A stretch of DNA of 64,000 bases, taken from contig JAQPZY010001554.1 in NCBI GenBank assembly GCA_029931535.1, positions 1,364,001-1,428,000 on the forward strand, given 5' to 3'. This DNA comes from Margaritifera margaritifera. Lineage: Eukaryota > Mollusca > Bivalvia > Unionida > Margaritiferidae. The notes beneath the pieces were generated by a model, which saw only the letters and a program-made list of their open reading frames with translations, did no database searches and had not been told where the DNA came from. The position numbers and the translations under genes are program-made. Shown one piece after another: positions 10,537-23,249 of the stretch; within the stretch, counting starts at the first letter, position 1, and each line of letters opens with the position of its first letter.

Positions 10537-10640
10537 AAACCAAAAAACAAATTACTTTGAAACCTAGTGGATGTGATTGTTTAGGTGGTGTCATTATTTG
10601 CTCACTTTTGCGATGGAATCATAATGCCCTAACTGAAAGA
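10470..10640 (-). repeat. Inverted repeat arm, right (pairs with 6800-6970)
   Basis: Reverse complement of the left arm. It covers the start region of the minus-strand gene at 10252-10536 and about 100 bp upstream. The spacing between arms is about 3.5 kb and encloses the P3 ATPase and polymerase pieces. Confidence 0.75.
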
Positions 10641-10835
10641 AAAAAATGCCAAATCTCCAAAAAGACTTCACACTAAAGGAAAGAGAATTATTGCCACTAG
10701 AATGCACATGTACTAAAATTTGCCAGAGTCAAAATGTCTACATACAAAATAGACAGTTATGTGACTTTAGATTTGAAACTTGCACAGACTCTCAACTTTA
10801 CATGTGTCGCGAGAAAAATTTCTATCCTTTCTTAT

Positions 10836-10955
10836 GACCAGTACGTATCCTTTCTGACCAGTTCAAATCTTTAATGACCATCACCCTATTTTTGGGACCA
10901 GCAACCACTCTGACTGACCAACACCCATTCTTACTAAACGATACCCATCTGTACG
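10836..10955 (-). repeat. 20-bp minisatellite, left edge of foldback
   Basis: About six degenerate 20-bp units can be cut at the recurring ctgacca start (for example ctgaccagttcaaatcttta, then atgaccatcaccctattttt). The unit is the reverse complement of the tggtcagtaaggatgtgtgt unit found at 13939-14138, so the arrays are in inverted orientation. Confidence 0.7.
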
Positions 10956-13938
10956 GACCCAACATGGCGGGCATTGGACAGAGACTGAAAGTAACACTAA
11001 AATTCCGACACTAAAACGGAATTTAGTGGTGTTTCAGAGAAGCACAGAATATTTGATTAATATGGCCTACGCTAAAACTAAAACTGAAATTTCGAAACTA
11101 ACACAGATTGTAGCAGAGACTAAACAAATAAACAAACAATAACAACAGTAATACAAATTTAAATTTTTTCAGAAGAAAAGTATTGTAAAGTTTAATATTT
11201 TACAAAAATATTGAAAACCTACATATAAGAAGGAACAAAGAATAAACAGTCAAATTAAAAGAAATTAAATTGTATACACAAAAATAATACAAAATTTACT
11301 GAAAATTAAACAATAAATAAAAAACTGAAAAATTAGAAAATAAAAAAATATTTTTAAAAATATTAATATCGAAAATGAAATTTTGAGGCAGCAAAATTAA
11401 AAACAACAATAAAATATGTCAAAAAAATTCCAAATAAGATTTCCAAAATTTCAAGCAAAAATATATTTAAAAAATGCATTTAAAATATTACAAAACTTTA
11501 AGTACATTTGAAGATAAAATGATACAAACTAAAAGTAAGAATTTTTACACAAATTTTAAAATATGAAAAAAACGTTCGTATTAAAAGTTATATAAATATT
11601 TAAAACACAAAAAGTTAGAAAATACAAAAATAATAGTATACAAATAGAAAAGATTAAATTCTAAAATACAGAAAAAAAATGATAATAAGCAAGCAATTTT
11701 AAAATTTGAAAAATAAAAATTAAATAATCAAATAAATAAAATCAAAATAGATGTAAAACAAAAATAAAAAAGCAACAAAAGCCATTAACAATACAAAAAG
11801 GGATCTCGACACAAGATTAAAAAGAATCTTTTGTGTGTGATGAGGAAGGATATTGATCCTGAAGCTGTTCTCTACAAAGAAACAAGTGCAAGACGAGGAA
11901 AAAAATAGATTCAAGAGAAATGCAAGAATGAAATGGAAGAGAAGGAAGAGCGCCCCCGGTCAGAAATTCAAAAAAGGTGCACGTAAGATATTGTTTGAGG
12001 CAGAGTGAAAAAAAAATTGCGAAATGATGTCCTTGAACTATGTTTTCATTCCTATTAACCAGAATATATCCGAAACATGCACTTTTTCAACAACAAAAAA
12101 TTTTGTTTTTATTCACGGATGAGTATCTCTTTGATAGGAGATATAGGCGACCTTGAAAAGGCATTTGTTTTGAAAATAGTTAGCCTAATAATGGATTTCT
12201 ATCATTAACTGTGATTATTTTGTCTCTTTCCCTCGTCCGAATCCCACTGCCGCTGCCGTCGTTGCCCTATTTCTTATAATTGCTGCAGCTGATGATGATG
12301 ATGATGGGAATAGTTTGGATTTTGGGTGCATAAGAGTAACCATCATGTAACTCCCTCTTCCATCATTCGTTGTGTCTCTAAGGTGGGAAGGATGGTAAAT
12401 GTGGACGTTGGATTGCAATTATATGCGTTAGTGACCATTACCTATTTCCTACCTCTCTCATCCGCTTTGTTTGTAACAGTAGGTGGTGGAGAGTAAAGGC
12501 GTGTGTTGGCCTGTAATTATACGTGCTATTGATCATCACATCCCTCTCAATTCCCTCAGCCGTTTATTTGTATGTGTGGGTGTTTGTCTTTAAGAACGTG
12601 CGTGGGTATGTGAAAATAGGTGTTAGTCTTCATAACTCTCCACATACTTTACATCCCCAATGCACATGAGTTTGAACGCGTGCTTGAGTGTTGGTCAGTA
12701 AGGGTAAGTATTGGCCGGCAGGGGTAGATGTTAGTCAATAAGACTGTGTTAGCAATCATTATATATTCCCTACTCTCGCATCTCCATTTGTTTGTATGGA
12801 TGGGTTTGTCTTTAAGAACGTGTGCTATGGACCATTTTTTATCCCCTTCCATCTCTCATCAGTTTTCTTTCTGTGTGGGAATTGGATTGTAAAAATAAGT
12901 CGTTCTTTAGAGATAGGTGAGCCTTTGTCCATCTCTCCATCCTATTTCTCATCTTCTAATAAAAGTTAAACTTTTCTGATTTTGTGTGTTTGTAGGAAAT
13001 TATGTACGTATGATAAATTTGACTTCTGCCCGTCCCTTTGTATCTGTAATGGTATGTTGGATAGTAAATATAAGAATGTGAGCTACCTTCGTTCCCTTTG
13101 TAAGTGTAGAATGCTTCATAGGTGCATATGTGTGTATAGTGCCTATATGTTTTGTGTGTGATTGCATTTGTATTTATACAAAAAACTAAATTCCGTACAC
13201 TGCCTTTACATGTGTAATGGTTTGTTGGATAAAAAATATAAGTGTAAGTAGCTACTCCCCTTCTGTTTGTATGTGGATAATGTTTTATATGTGTGTATGT
13301 GTATATGATTGCTCGTACAATACCTGGTATCTATTTTGGTTATTTAAATTTTTTTTTATTGTGAATTGTTTTCAAATATTGTTTCCTTTACATTTTGTAA
13401 TTAATTATTTTTTATATTTTAAAATCGATCATATGAAAATTTATTATTCAATAACTTTGAAAATCTTCTCATTAAATTTGTTTTTATTTTTTAAAATGAA
13501 ATTTTCTCAAAATCAGTTTTGTTGTGGGATTTCTTGTACATTTTTTCCTTAAATTGTAGGCATTTTGTTTTCGCATTTTCGCTAATTAAAAAATATGGTA
13601 TTATTTTTGACATTTATTAATCTTTTTATCTGTAAAATTTTTTTCAATGGTAAAACATTTTTTTATTAAAGTTTTGTACATTTTTAAAACTTATCTATAT
13701 TTTCTAAATTTATCTTGTATTAATTTTTTCAAAATTTCCTCTAAATGATTTTTACATTTAAAAAAGAAAATATTACTCGTTATTTAATTATTTACATTAA
13801 ATTTTTAACTTAAGTTTTTTTTATTTAATTTTTTTCTAATCCTTAAAATTTTTTGAAAACTTATTTTTTTAAATTGCTATTTTGTTTTTTCAAAATATTC
13901 TATATTCTTTTACATTTTGTATATTTTTAAAATATCTT
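10956..13938. mobile_element. Foldback-like non-coding element, A-rich left and T-rich right
   Basis: Between the inverted 20-bp arrays the left half (11100-11920) is strongly A-rich on the plus strand and the right half (13320-13930) strongly T-rich, as expected for long degenerate inverted arms. The middle (12400-12900) has loosely repeated ~100-bp phrases with tttgtttgtatg and tgtctttaagaacgtg, and three further 20-bp units near 12690-12750. No coding frame is convincing; long frames here follow base composition. A non-autonomous foldback element or subterminal repeats of a decayed transposon would fit. Confidence 0.5.
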
Positions 13939-14138
13939 GGACAGTAAAGATTTGTGTTGGTCAGTAAAGATGTGTGTTGGTCAGTAAGGGTTTGTTTTAG
14001 TCAGTAAGGATGCGTGTTGGTCACTTAGGCTGGGTGTTGTTCAGTAAGACTGAACGTTGGTCAGTAAAGGTGTGTCTTGGTCCATAATAGACTGTGTTGG
14101 TGTGTAAGAGTAGGTCTTGGTCAGTAAGGATGTGTGTT
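13939..14138 (+). repeat. 20-bp minisatellite, right edge of foldback
   Basis: Ten successive 20-bp units, most starting tggtcagtaa and ending gtgt or similar, run without gaps. The typical unit is tggtcagtaaggatgtgtgt. They are in inverted orientation relative to 10836-10955. Confidence 0.85.
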
Positions 14139-14149
14139 GGATGGTCATT

Positions 14150-14360
14150 AAGCCTAGATTCGAATAGTGACCGACAATGTTAAATATCCATTCCTCCTAT
14201 AGTGACCTAACCGTAATTTTAATCCCCCATCCAAACTCCCAAATAGGAACCCAACAACAGTATTAAATTCCCATTTCCCATAGTGACCCACAATGTTAAA
14301 CCTGTGGATCTTTTGGCATTCAAATCTCATTTGTCCCCATAATGCCCCCTGTAACTACAG
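14150..14360. repeat. Phrase repeat, possible right terminal repeat of P3 block
   Basis: Variants of the phrase atagtgacc...aatgttaaa occur near 14164, 14200 and 14280, with attaaattcccat. The reverse complement resembles 5770-5930 (gggaatttaa, tatggggacaaa). See the left partner for the caveat. Confidence 0.4.
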
Positions 14361-15187
14361 AATCATTCTTCAAATATATTATTCAAAGCATATTATGTGA
14401 TGGTGCAACAATTAAAAGAATACAATTCTACCGAATGGGCTTCACTGTTGAGAACTTTGCAGAAAACGTGTGGGTTATTATTCAGAAGTGAGGTAATATC
14501 ACGGTTTAGTTTATGATCTATTTCTGAAATTTAAACAAAGAATAAATGATGATTCTTAACAAATTGAAGGCATAATTTGAAACCTAGTTAAACATTCTTT
14601 TCTATACGATTTTTGCCTAGAATGCTATCCTGATATGTTGCAAAATAAAAAAAATTAAAAAAATAGAATTACTATGTCAGCTTAAAGATTATTTTCTCAT
14701 GTATTAAGAATTGAACGTTGTAGATATAGAATCCTAAAAGTATTTTATTAATTCTTTGTGCTGTTAATTTGAGGGAAAAATCATTTTGGTAGCTCCCCTT
14801 TTTAAGAATCCTTGAATTAAATTAATTGATAAATAGTTATAGAATGTTCCTAATACGTTTAAATTTGTTGAACTGTTTAAGTTTTAAAATAAGAAAATTT
14901 GTTACTTAGTTCTGTTTTCCTCTCGTTCTCCTACTTGTGTGTGGTTGTGGTGGTGCGGATAATAGGGGAAACCTGATTATGCCCAGCAAGTGAAGTTTTT
15001 AAAAAGTCACTTTGTGCATACATGATATGAGAAACATAGTACAAGGGTGCTATGATGTAATATCTTCACGCGTACCAACTTTTAGTTGCTCCTTCCCCCT
15101 CCTCCCAGACATCTCGCGTTAAAACTGGACTAGCTATGCATTATCGTCGTAGTCGTTAACAATGCGTTGTTTTTTTTTTTTTTTTTT

Positions 15188-15226
<39 letters not shown>

Positions 15227-15845
15227 CGATCAATACCACAAGCAGAAATATAATATTGCATTCATATTTTGTGTTATAGATGTCCCAGGTTTTGCTTTAA
15301 CAAGTTTTGAAAAGTATCTAAGTGTTGCAATGTTTATCTATTTGTCATATAATATTTCAACCCAACGGCGGGCGGGGAGGGGGCAGGTTGGCGAAGTGTA
15401 TTGCCTGTTCGAATTTTACACAAATTACATTCGCTATACTCTTTGTGGATATAATTATACATGTCAATGTATATTTTGAATTTTGCTTCATTTTAAAAAC
15501 CAATATGACGCTTGGGTGTTTCGATCCCGATATGCCAGTATACAAAACATTAATCGTTACCATTACACCATTGGTACATTTAGAATAGCTTCAATTTTAG
15601 TCGTTTACTACATTTTTTATTCCAATGTATCGATAAGTTATGTATTCGGTATGTTTCACTCAAGTATACAGCATTCATTCCTCTGGATAGATTCCTCTCT
15701 ACTTTACTCAGTACAGCTCTGTTCCACTGTCTTGAAATTCCTTACAGGAATTTTGCAATTTATTTTCAACAAGTTAAGAACTCAACAATTTCGCATAATT
15801 GTTGTGAAAAATAGTTTGCATGGAGTGCTTACATGTGTATGTCAC
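14361..15845. other. AT-rich sequence with long poly-T; no supported gene
   Basis: A poly-T run with one interrupting G spans 15168-15223. The long plus-strand frames at 15162-15884 have no recognisable protein and follow base composition. A G-rich run sits at 15366-15386. Nothing else is supported. Confidence 0.5.
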
Positions 15846-18800
15846 AGCGAACCTAGTCCCTTTAGGACTCATATCTTTACATGAAATGGCGGGGAGGGGG
15901 GGACGGGGCAAGGCGAACGTTCTGAATTTCTGAATAGAAGCTTTGTAATGTGTATTCAGTAGGTAACTAAAAGTAAACAGTTTAAAAGAGATTTATGAAA
16001 GTGACACAAAGGTCTAAAGGAGACATTTAAATATAATCAACGTTGATAATTTCATCAAAATCCCTTTAGAAATATTAGAGATACTTAAGTTTTGAAATAT
16101 TAAAGTAAGAAAGCATCCGTCCAGCTATTTAATATTCATGAATTCTGATCATGTGGTATAAGATGTGTAAAGTTCAATGGTCTCGTTTAGCGCATAATAA
16201 TGGTAATGTTGTGAGGTTGAAGGAAAATCCTAAGGAAGACACAGAAACACGTTGACGCAGTTATTTGGATAACTGTAGAAGCAGTGAAAATTGCACTTTC
16301 AAAGATTTACCAAGAAGTTGAATGTCTTAGAAACTCTACAATATATCTGATGTACCATATTCATATATCACTAGACAGTTTGAAATGTTCTTCTTTGAAA
16401 TGATATATTCAGAGCTGGAAATGTATCAAGTTCAGCTCTCCTGAATACTAAAACTTGACCTTTGAAATTAAAAATGTAAACTAGTCTTAGTAATATAAAC
16501 TACATGAATTTATTCTCATTTACAAATGTGTCTGAAAATAAATGTTAATTTACATCTATTTTTTTTACAATAACAGATAAAGCAAGTGTCTTATGCTCTT
16601 TTAAAGAACATTCAAGATATTTCAAATAACGTTTCCTCTTCTGTAAAGTCATACAAATAATGAAAAGGCATTAATTGTGAGACGAAATACATTGGCTGAA
16701 AATGAAATCGTTAAATCCTCAAAATTCAAAACGTGTCGACTGATTGTGATACAATTTTACTGTCGCTGATGTTGAGGTAGTCTTTTTCGTTTCGTAATGC
16801 TCTATCCACAATTCAATGTCACTTCAATAGATATTAATGTCATAACGGACTGGTTGGAAAATGGATCCATGTCTTAGCCTTGAACGCAATCATCAAGCAA
16901 CACACATGCATGCTTCTCTTCATCCAACGACGTAGAATTCGCTAAACTGGAATTTATTTATGAGAGAAATTTATAAATTTATATGTAACAGTCACATGTA
17001 AGGTCAGAACAAAGAGTAAAGAATATGAAGAGGAAAGTAAATTATTTCGTCAGCATTTTTTTATAATTATATTCCAGATCGTTGAATTCGCTGAAATTAG
17101 GTAAAACACAGAGCAGTTACCATATCCAAATATTTAGAGATGTCACTGGGAAATATGGACAGATATTTAGAGACGTTAACGTACTTTGTCACCCTGCAAT
17201 TGTTAATACATAAAGAGCAATGTAATCTTGATGAGTGGTAATATTCGAATTATCCTGTTTAAATGTCATATACTAGAACACAGGTGCAGGACGTGTTTTA
17301 TTAGGATCATCAATAGATATAAACCATACCCACTCATACATCACGCAGCTGTGAGGGGTTCTGAATGGAAACCTTGTAACTTTTGTTTAGTCGATAATTA
17401 ATATTAAATAATTTGAAATATAATTATCAAACTAACTTTGAACTCAAGAAATAAATATAAAATATAAAAGACATCTTGGCATGAGCAACAATGGAAATTC
17501 CATCAAACAGTTGTTAAGAACGTTCTCAGATATTTTTCGTAGAATATTCAAAAGAGATAGCATCTGTTCAGCTAAGTAACTGCAGTTGTCTAGCCTATAT
17601 AGTGTCAAACTTAGACGGTTTTTGACTGCTATAAAGACATTTTTTTAATAATTGAGTAACCAACGCACCAAACGAACGCGTTATCTGAAACACGTGCCGC
17701 ATATGCTTACTCGTAAGTTGAGTCTAACTGCAAACTGCACAGACCTAAATCTACGCCGCATAAGGCGCCGGCAGATCTGGGTCTATGCAGTTTGTTAGGA
17801 TAATCATTGATCTGCCGGCGCATTATTCTACGGCAGATTAGGGTATATGTTGTTTCCAGTTGGACGCGATTTATAAGCGAGCATATACTGAACATGTTTC
17901 AGATAACACATAACACTTTCGTTTGGTGTGATTGGTTACTCAATTATTAAAAACAAAGTCTTTATAGCAGTCAAAAGCTGTCTAAATTTGATACTATGTA
18001 GACTAGACATTTCCAGCGAGTATATACGGTACATATTAAGACAGCATATGACGTCGATGAAATGTGTCTTCCTTTTTATAGTCGTTACTCGTTGTGTTAC
18101 TGTAAAATATAATACATTCCTATTTGGCAAATTTGTTGCAAATGGTTCAAAAGAACCATACATGTGTACTGCTTGATAATGATATGCAAGGCTAGGACAT
18201 ACATTTATATTCAGATCTATATGTAAGCACTTCAGTATCTTTTACAATTACACTGAATTGTTAAAGGAGAACATCTTGACATAAACAACAATTAATATTA
18301 TCAAAAGCAGTCGTAATATTTTTAATTTTGAAGATTTAAGGATCTTTTTCGGGGTAAGCAACTCATCTCAAAATAATGCTTTTCTTGAATTGTATGACTT
18401 CACAGACAGGGAAATAGTTCAAACTATTGTGAAAATTCTTTAGCAAAACATTAGACACTTTCTTTTTCTGTCACTTTTAATATAATTGATGTAAAGTAAC
18501 ATTTATTTTCAGATCAACACATTTGTAAATGAGAATGAATGCATCCAATTTGTATTACTAATAAATAAAAGTTTTAACTTTGGTTTTCAAAAGTTAAATT
18601 TGAATATTCTGGAGAGCGGAACGAGACAAATGTCCAACTTTGAGTATATTCTTTGAAGTTACAACATTTCAAACGTGTCTGGTGATATATGAATATGATA
18701 CGTTAGACATAATGTAAAATCATTGAATGTGCAAATTGCACTGCTTGTAAATTTTTCCAAATCACTATGCAAATGTGTTTCTGTATCTTCCTTACAATTT

Positions 18801-19170
18801 TCCTTCAGCCTTACAAAAGTACCATTAATTTGCGTTAAAAAAAAACATTAGGCTTTACACCCATGCGTAATCTCTTCGATTACATAAGCAGAACTCATTA
18901 AATATTTGGACGGATGTCATCTCCACTTAATAATTCAAAATGTTCATAACGGATTTTGATGGAATTACGGTTGTTTATATCCAGATGTCCTCTGCATTTT
19001 CTTTATCTTTAATTTTAGACCTCCCTGTCACTTTTTCAATTATCTTTTAAATTGTTTACTATTAGTTTACTGACTTAATTTAGGATACAAGGGTTCTATT
19101 CAGAATGACACACACACACAAGCACTTGTTTTGATGTCAATGTATGAGGTCTGTTGTAATTACAATATAA
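15846..19170. repeat. Giant inverted-repeat element, copy 1 (about 3.3 kb)
   Basis: The right end read backwards matches the left end: both hold ctgaatagaa followed about 20 bp later by a taggtaactaa / agtaaactaata-type phrase. Moving inwards, 16130-16560 pairs with 18400-18930 (for example gcgcataataatggtaatg opposite a diverged partner, tcatttacaaatgtgtctg opposite cacatttgtaaatgag). The arms are highly diverged but colinear. The centre holds a much better preserved hairpin at 17586-18012. No gene is visible. The right arm carries a CA tract at 19110-19120 that is homologous to C-run/CA tracts in the other copies. Confidence 0.75.
17586..18012. repeat. Central hairpin of IR element, copy 1
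   Basis: Two arms of about 200 bp are near-perfect reverse complements. The outer part has tttgactgctataaagac opposite gtctttatagcagtcaaa, then taataattgagtaaccaa opposite ttggttactcaattatta. The inner part has gcgccggcagatct opposite gatctgccggcgc, with a loop of about 30 bp. A hairpin this long and this conserved within a decayed element suggests a younger or selected palindromic element. Confidence 0.9.
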
Positions 19171-19640
19171 TTTTTTAGTTACATTAGCGGTGAGGAAACT
19201 TGAATACAGCTTTAATAGCTATCTTATAGTTTCTGTTTTCACAGTCAGATTTTTATGGTCCCAATAAATCACGCGCGGCACCTGTGTTGAGAATGTTTAG
19301 AAATGTCATTTAAAGAACATTGTCAGCACTCGTCAAGTTTGCTTTGCCTTCACATGATAAAAATTATAGTATGATACATTACTCACACATCTCCAAAAGT
19401 TGTTAATGATATTAGAGAAAGCGTCATGATCTGTTTGTTTTGTTGGGTTTTTGGACACAGTTAATCACATATGTCTCAAATGTAAGTGTTTAATCGATAC
19501 ATTTGACGTTGTACAGAATACTCTTTTCATCTGTCTGATCAAATGAGTCAGAATTCATCTGGAGTTTTACACAAAATCTTGTGCAACGTTAGGAGTGAAT
19601 ACAATTTTCGTCACAAATACGAGGGGTTTTTTTGTTTTGT
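19171..19640 (+). repeat. Linker repeat, copy 1
   Basis: This segment includes cgtcaagtttgctttgcc, acatctccaaaa and aaatgtaagtgtttaatcgata. It recurs at 19985-20160, twice within 22780-23170, and at 28915-29110, always between an IR element and a mariner-type copy. The constant order IR - linker - mariner shows that these pieces were duplicated together. Confidence 0.7.
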
Positions 19641-19985
19641 TTTTTGTTTTTTTTTTTAAGTTCTGAATATGTTGTTATAACTTTATTGTTTCATTGAACC
19701 TGTAATAAATTGAATGCCGATTGATAGAATTGATAGACAAAATAACATTCTATAAAATGATCTGGAGGTGCACGTGCAGTACGCCGTGAACCTGCATATA
19801 TATATATACATAGGTAAAGGACAGTGATGTAAAAATATCGGAGTAGGAGAACAATTCTGCTACTGTGCAAAGAGCATACTGTAAAATCCGGGCACTTTTA
19901 TTGTATTCTCTGACAATAAAGAAAGCCAACTTGGAAACAGTTTAGTGATGCAATTCTCTGTCATATCATACAATTGGAGGTGGTT
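19640..19985 (+). pseudogene. Mariner-type transposon copy M1, 5' fragment
   Basis: The 5' non-coding region (ttcattgaacctg, then gaatgccgattgatag) and the first ~40 codons of a mariner-type transposase (broken; KIR then a DLGKV-like helix) are present up to about 19985, where linker sequence resumes. The DDE domain is absent. The conserved 5' region is shared with copies M2, M3 and M4. Confidence 0.65.
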
Positions 19986-20164
19986 TCAAGCTTGCTTTGC
20001 TCTTCACATGTTAAAAAGTGAAATGTGATAAATTACTCTCACATCTCCAAAAATTATATATGCTTTTGAAAACGGATAATAATCTGTCTTTTAGCACGAC
20101 TAATCACATATGTTTCAAAGGTAAGTGTTTAATCGATACATTTTGATGTTATACAAGATACAAA

Positions 20165-22625
20165 ATTCAAAATATGTCGACTGATTGTGATACAATTTGA
20201 CTGTCGCTTAGGTTAAGGTCGTCTCCTTTATTTCCTAATGTTCTATCCACAATTCAATGTCACTTCAATAGATATTAATGGCATTATGACCTGGTTGGAA
20301 AATGAATCCATGTCTTAGCCTTCAATGCAATCATCAAGCAACACGCATGCATGCTTCTCATCATCCAATTACATAGAATTGGCTAAATTGGAATTTATTC
20401 ATGACAGAAATCTATAACTTGATCTGTAACAGTCACATGTTACGTCAAAACAAAAAACAAAACAAAAACAGTAAATCTTATGAATTGGAAGGTAAATTTG
20501 GCCTCTATTGTTTCAAATTTGTTTTAAGATATACTTCAGTTCGCTGAGTTCGGTGAGATTAAGTTAAACACGGACCATTTACCTTATCCGGATTCGTGGA
20601 AACTATTTAAAAACGTGAACGTACTGTGTCACCCTGATACTTATAACACATGAAGAGCAATGTAAACTTGATGAGTGATAATATTAGAAGCATCTTGTTT
20701 AAATGTCATGTACTAATATTCTTAACACGGGTGCCTGACGTGTTTTATTGGGACCATAAATATATATAAACCATACCCTTAGATCACGAAGCTGTGCGGG
20801 GTTCTGAATGGAAGCCTTGTAACCTTTGTTCAGTCTATAATTAATATTAGATAATTCGAAAGATAATTATCAAACTGACTCTGAAATCTAGAAATAAATA
20901 TAAAAGGTATAAAAGATATCTTTGCATAAACGCTTTGAGATATTGTCTTAAGATATTCAAAGGAGATAACATATCTTCAGCTATATAATATCCTTGATGA
21001 GTGTGTTCATATCAATTTTATAAAGATTAATTGTCTTTTTAACATGAGTTAAATGCAATTGTTTGCAAGTTTGGGGTAACATTCTGCAGAAGATTCTGCA
21101 ACACAATTGAATCACATGGTTTGATTATACAAAGTTTTTCAAATCTATTTAATCGAACTCGAGCACTTGTCATGGCCTCAACATTAACTGGAGGATGTTA
21201 TTTCAGGCGTGGTAGATTCTGGGATAAATTATAAACTTGAAAGAGAATTTATTAGTTCCGTACCACATTGTAGTTATTTGCTATGTCTGTATAATTCTCA
21301 ATGGAATCACACCTAAATCGGTCCGCAGTTGAGGAAGTGTCTCGAAATTGAAAAGTTTGAATCGTATTTTTAAGTACAAGATTCCGACTTTTATATGAAA
21401 GTTAATTGATAGAATTCGTACATCGGTACAACCAAATGAAACAATTCAAATTTGCAGGTATATTTTATTTTAATCAAAGTTATGTGCCGCAAATTTAGAA
21501 ATTGTTAGACTTGGTAGATGGTTTCATAAGCCTGTCTGAGTTTCGAAATTATGACTGAATCAGGCATGATTTGTTCCCATCATTTCGATTCTCTCTTATT
21601 TAAATATTTAATTTTAGATGACAATATCATATTGCTTTATTTGCATTTCCATTATCTTAGACCTCTTGAATATAACACCGATGAAGATATATTTAAACTT
21701 TAAGAACCTTTTTTATATATATATTTGCACATAGTGGGTATTCTGGCAAATAACATACAAAGTTCTCTTTGGTTTTAATGTCGATCCTATTGCGCATGAA
21801 AAAAAAAAGGCAAATATTAAGTCAGCATGGGATTGACATTCAAGACGGAAGTATTATAACAAACACTTTTAAATTTTAATCGACGTTGATAAAATTTACC
21901 TTCCTCTTTATAGTCGTTGCTTTTTGTCCTGATGTCAAATGTGATAAATTTCTATTTAGCAAATTTTTCGTAATTGGTTCAAATGAACCATACGCGTGTA
22001 CTGCTTGATAATTGCATGGGAGGCTAAGACATACATAAATATTCTGATTTATATGGAAGCACTTTAATATCTTTTAAAGTGACATTGAATTTTGATAGAC
22101 AATTATAAAATAAAGGAGAATATCGTGACATAAACAACAGTTAATGTTATCAAAAGCAGTCGAAATGTTTTGAATTTCGAAGATTTAAAGATCTTTTCAG
22201 GGAATCTAACTCATATCAAAATAATGCTTTAATTTTATTTTATTTCTTCAAAGGCAGGGAAATAGAATTAAAAATACCATTAGTTTGCGCTGAAAGAAAT
22301 CATTAAAGCTATAATCCTATGCATAATCTCTTCTATGACATAATCAGAACTCATTAAATAGTTGGACTGATGTTATGTCCCCTTAATATTTATAAATTTT
22401 CTTAACCGGTTTTGATGGGATTACGGTTGCTTATATCAAGATATCCTCTTTCTTGTCTTTTTCTTTAATTTTAGACTTCCTTCTCACTTTATTAATTATC
22501 TTTTGAATCATTAACTATTAGTTACCTACCGAATGCAGGTTACAAGGGTTCCATTCAGAATGGTTCACCCACCCACCCACCTGTTTGATGTAAAGGTACG
22601 AGTCCTATTATAATTTGAACATAAT
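20165..22625. repeat. Giant IR element, partial copy 3
   Basis: Homologous to the inner part of copies 1 and 2 starting at aattcaaaatatgtcgac (compare 16725 and 26295), through ccacaattcaatgtcacttc, to the right end with a cccacc-rich tract at 22567-22582. The outer left arm and the 17586-18012-type hairpin are missing. The segment 21372-21720 recurs at 23925-24270. Confidence 0.7.
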
Positions 22626-23249
22626 TCTTCATCCTCGATTTATGGTAAGGAATACAGCCTTAATTGTGATCTTATAGTTTCATTTTTTACAGCCGGTAAT
22701 TTCCCTGCCAATTTATTAAAAGTATTTTTTTTTAAATTTCATTTTTATTGATGGTCCCAATAACGCTCCTGTCACGTTTGCTTTGTCATTTCACATCCTA
22801 AAAAGTTCTAGCATGATAAATTACTCTCACTTCTATACAAATTGTAAATGATCTTTGAGGATAGATGATGATTTGTTTTTTGAACACGATTAATCATATA
22901 TTTCTCAAAGGTAAGTGTTTAATCGATTGCTCTCTGTCGTATTTGCACAATGTTGGCGTGGTTTCAAGTTTGCTTTGCTCTTCACGTGTTACAAAATTGT
23001 AGTATGATAAATTACTCTCACGTCTCCAAAAATTGTATATGATTTTTGATGATGGATAATGATCTGTTTTTCAACACGACTAATCATATATGTTTCAAAG
23101 GTATGTGTTTAATCGATACATTTGATGTTATACATGATACTCATTGGCTGTCTGATCAAATGGTTCATAATTCATCTGGAGTTTGACACAAAATCTTTTG
23201 CAACTTTGAGAGCGAATACAATTTTCGTCACAAATACGATAATTTTTTT
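22626..23249 (+). repeat. Linker repeat, doubled copy
   Basis: The linker phrase (tttgctttg, ttactctcac, ctcaaaggtaagtgtttaatcgat) occurs twice, at about 22775-22925 and 22965-23125, a local tandem duplication. The second leads directly into mariner copy M2. Confidence 0.65.

Noticed and set aside
13217..13552. 111-codon hydrophobic frame
   Set aside because: It lies in the T-rich arm of the foldback; phenylalanine and leucine content follows base composition.
15162..15884. Series of long plus-strand frames after the poly-T tract
   Set aside because: The first starts with a poly-Phe run from poly-T; the others show AT-driven composition and no motif or homolog I can recognise.
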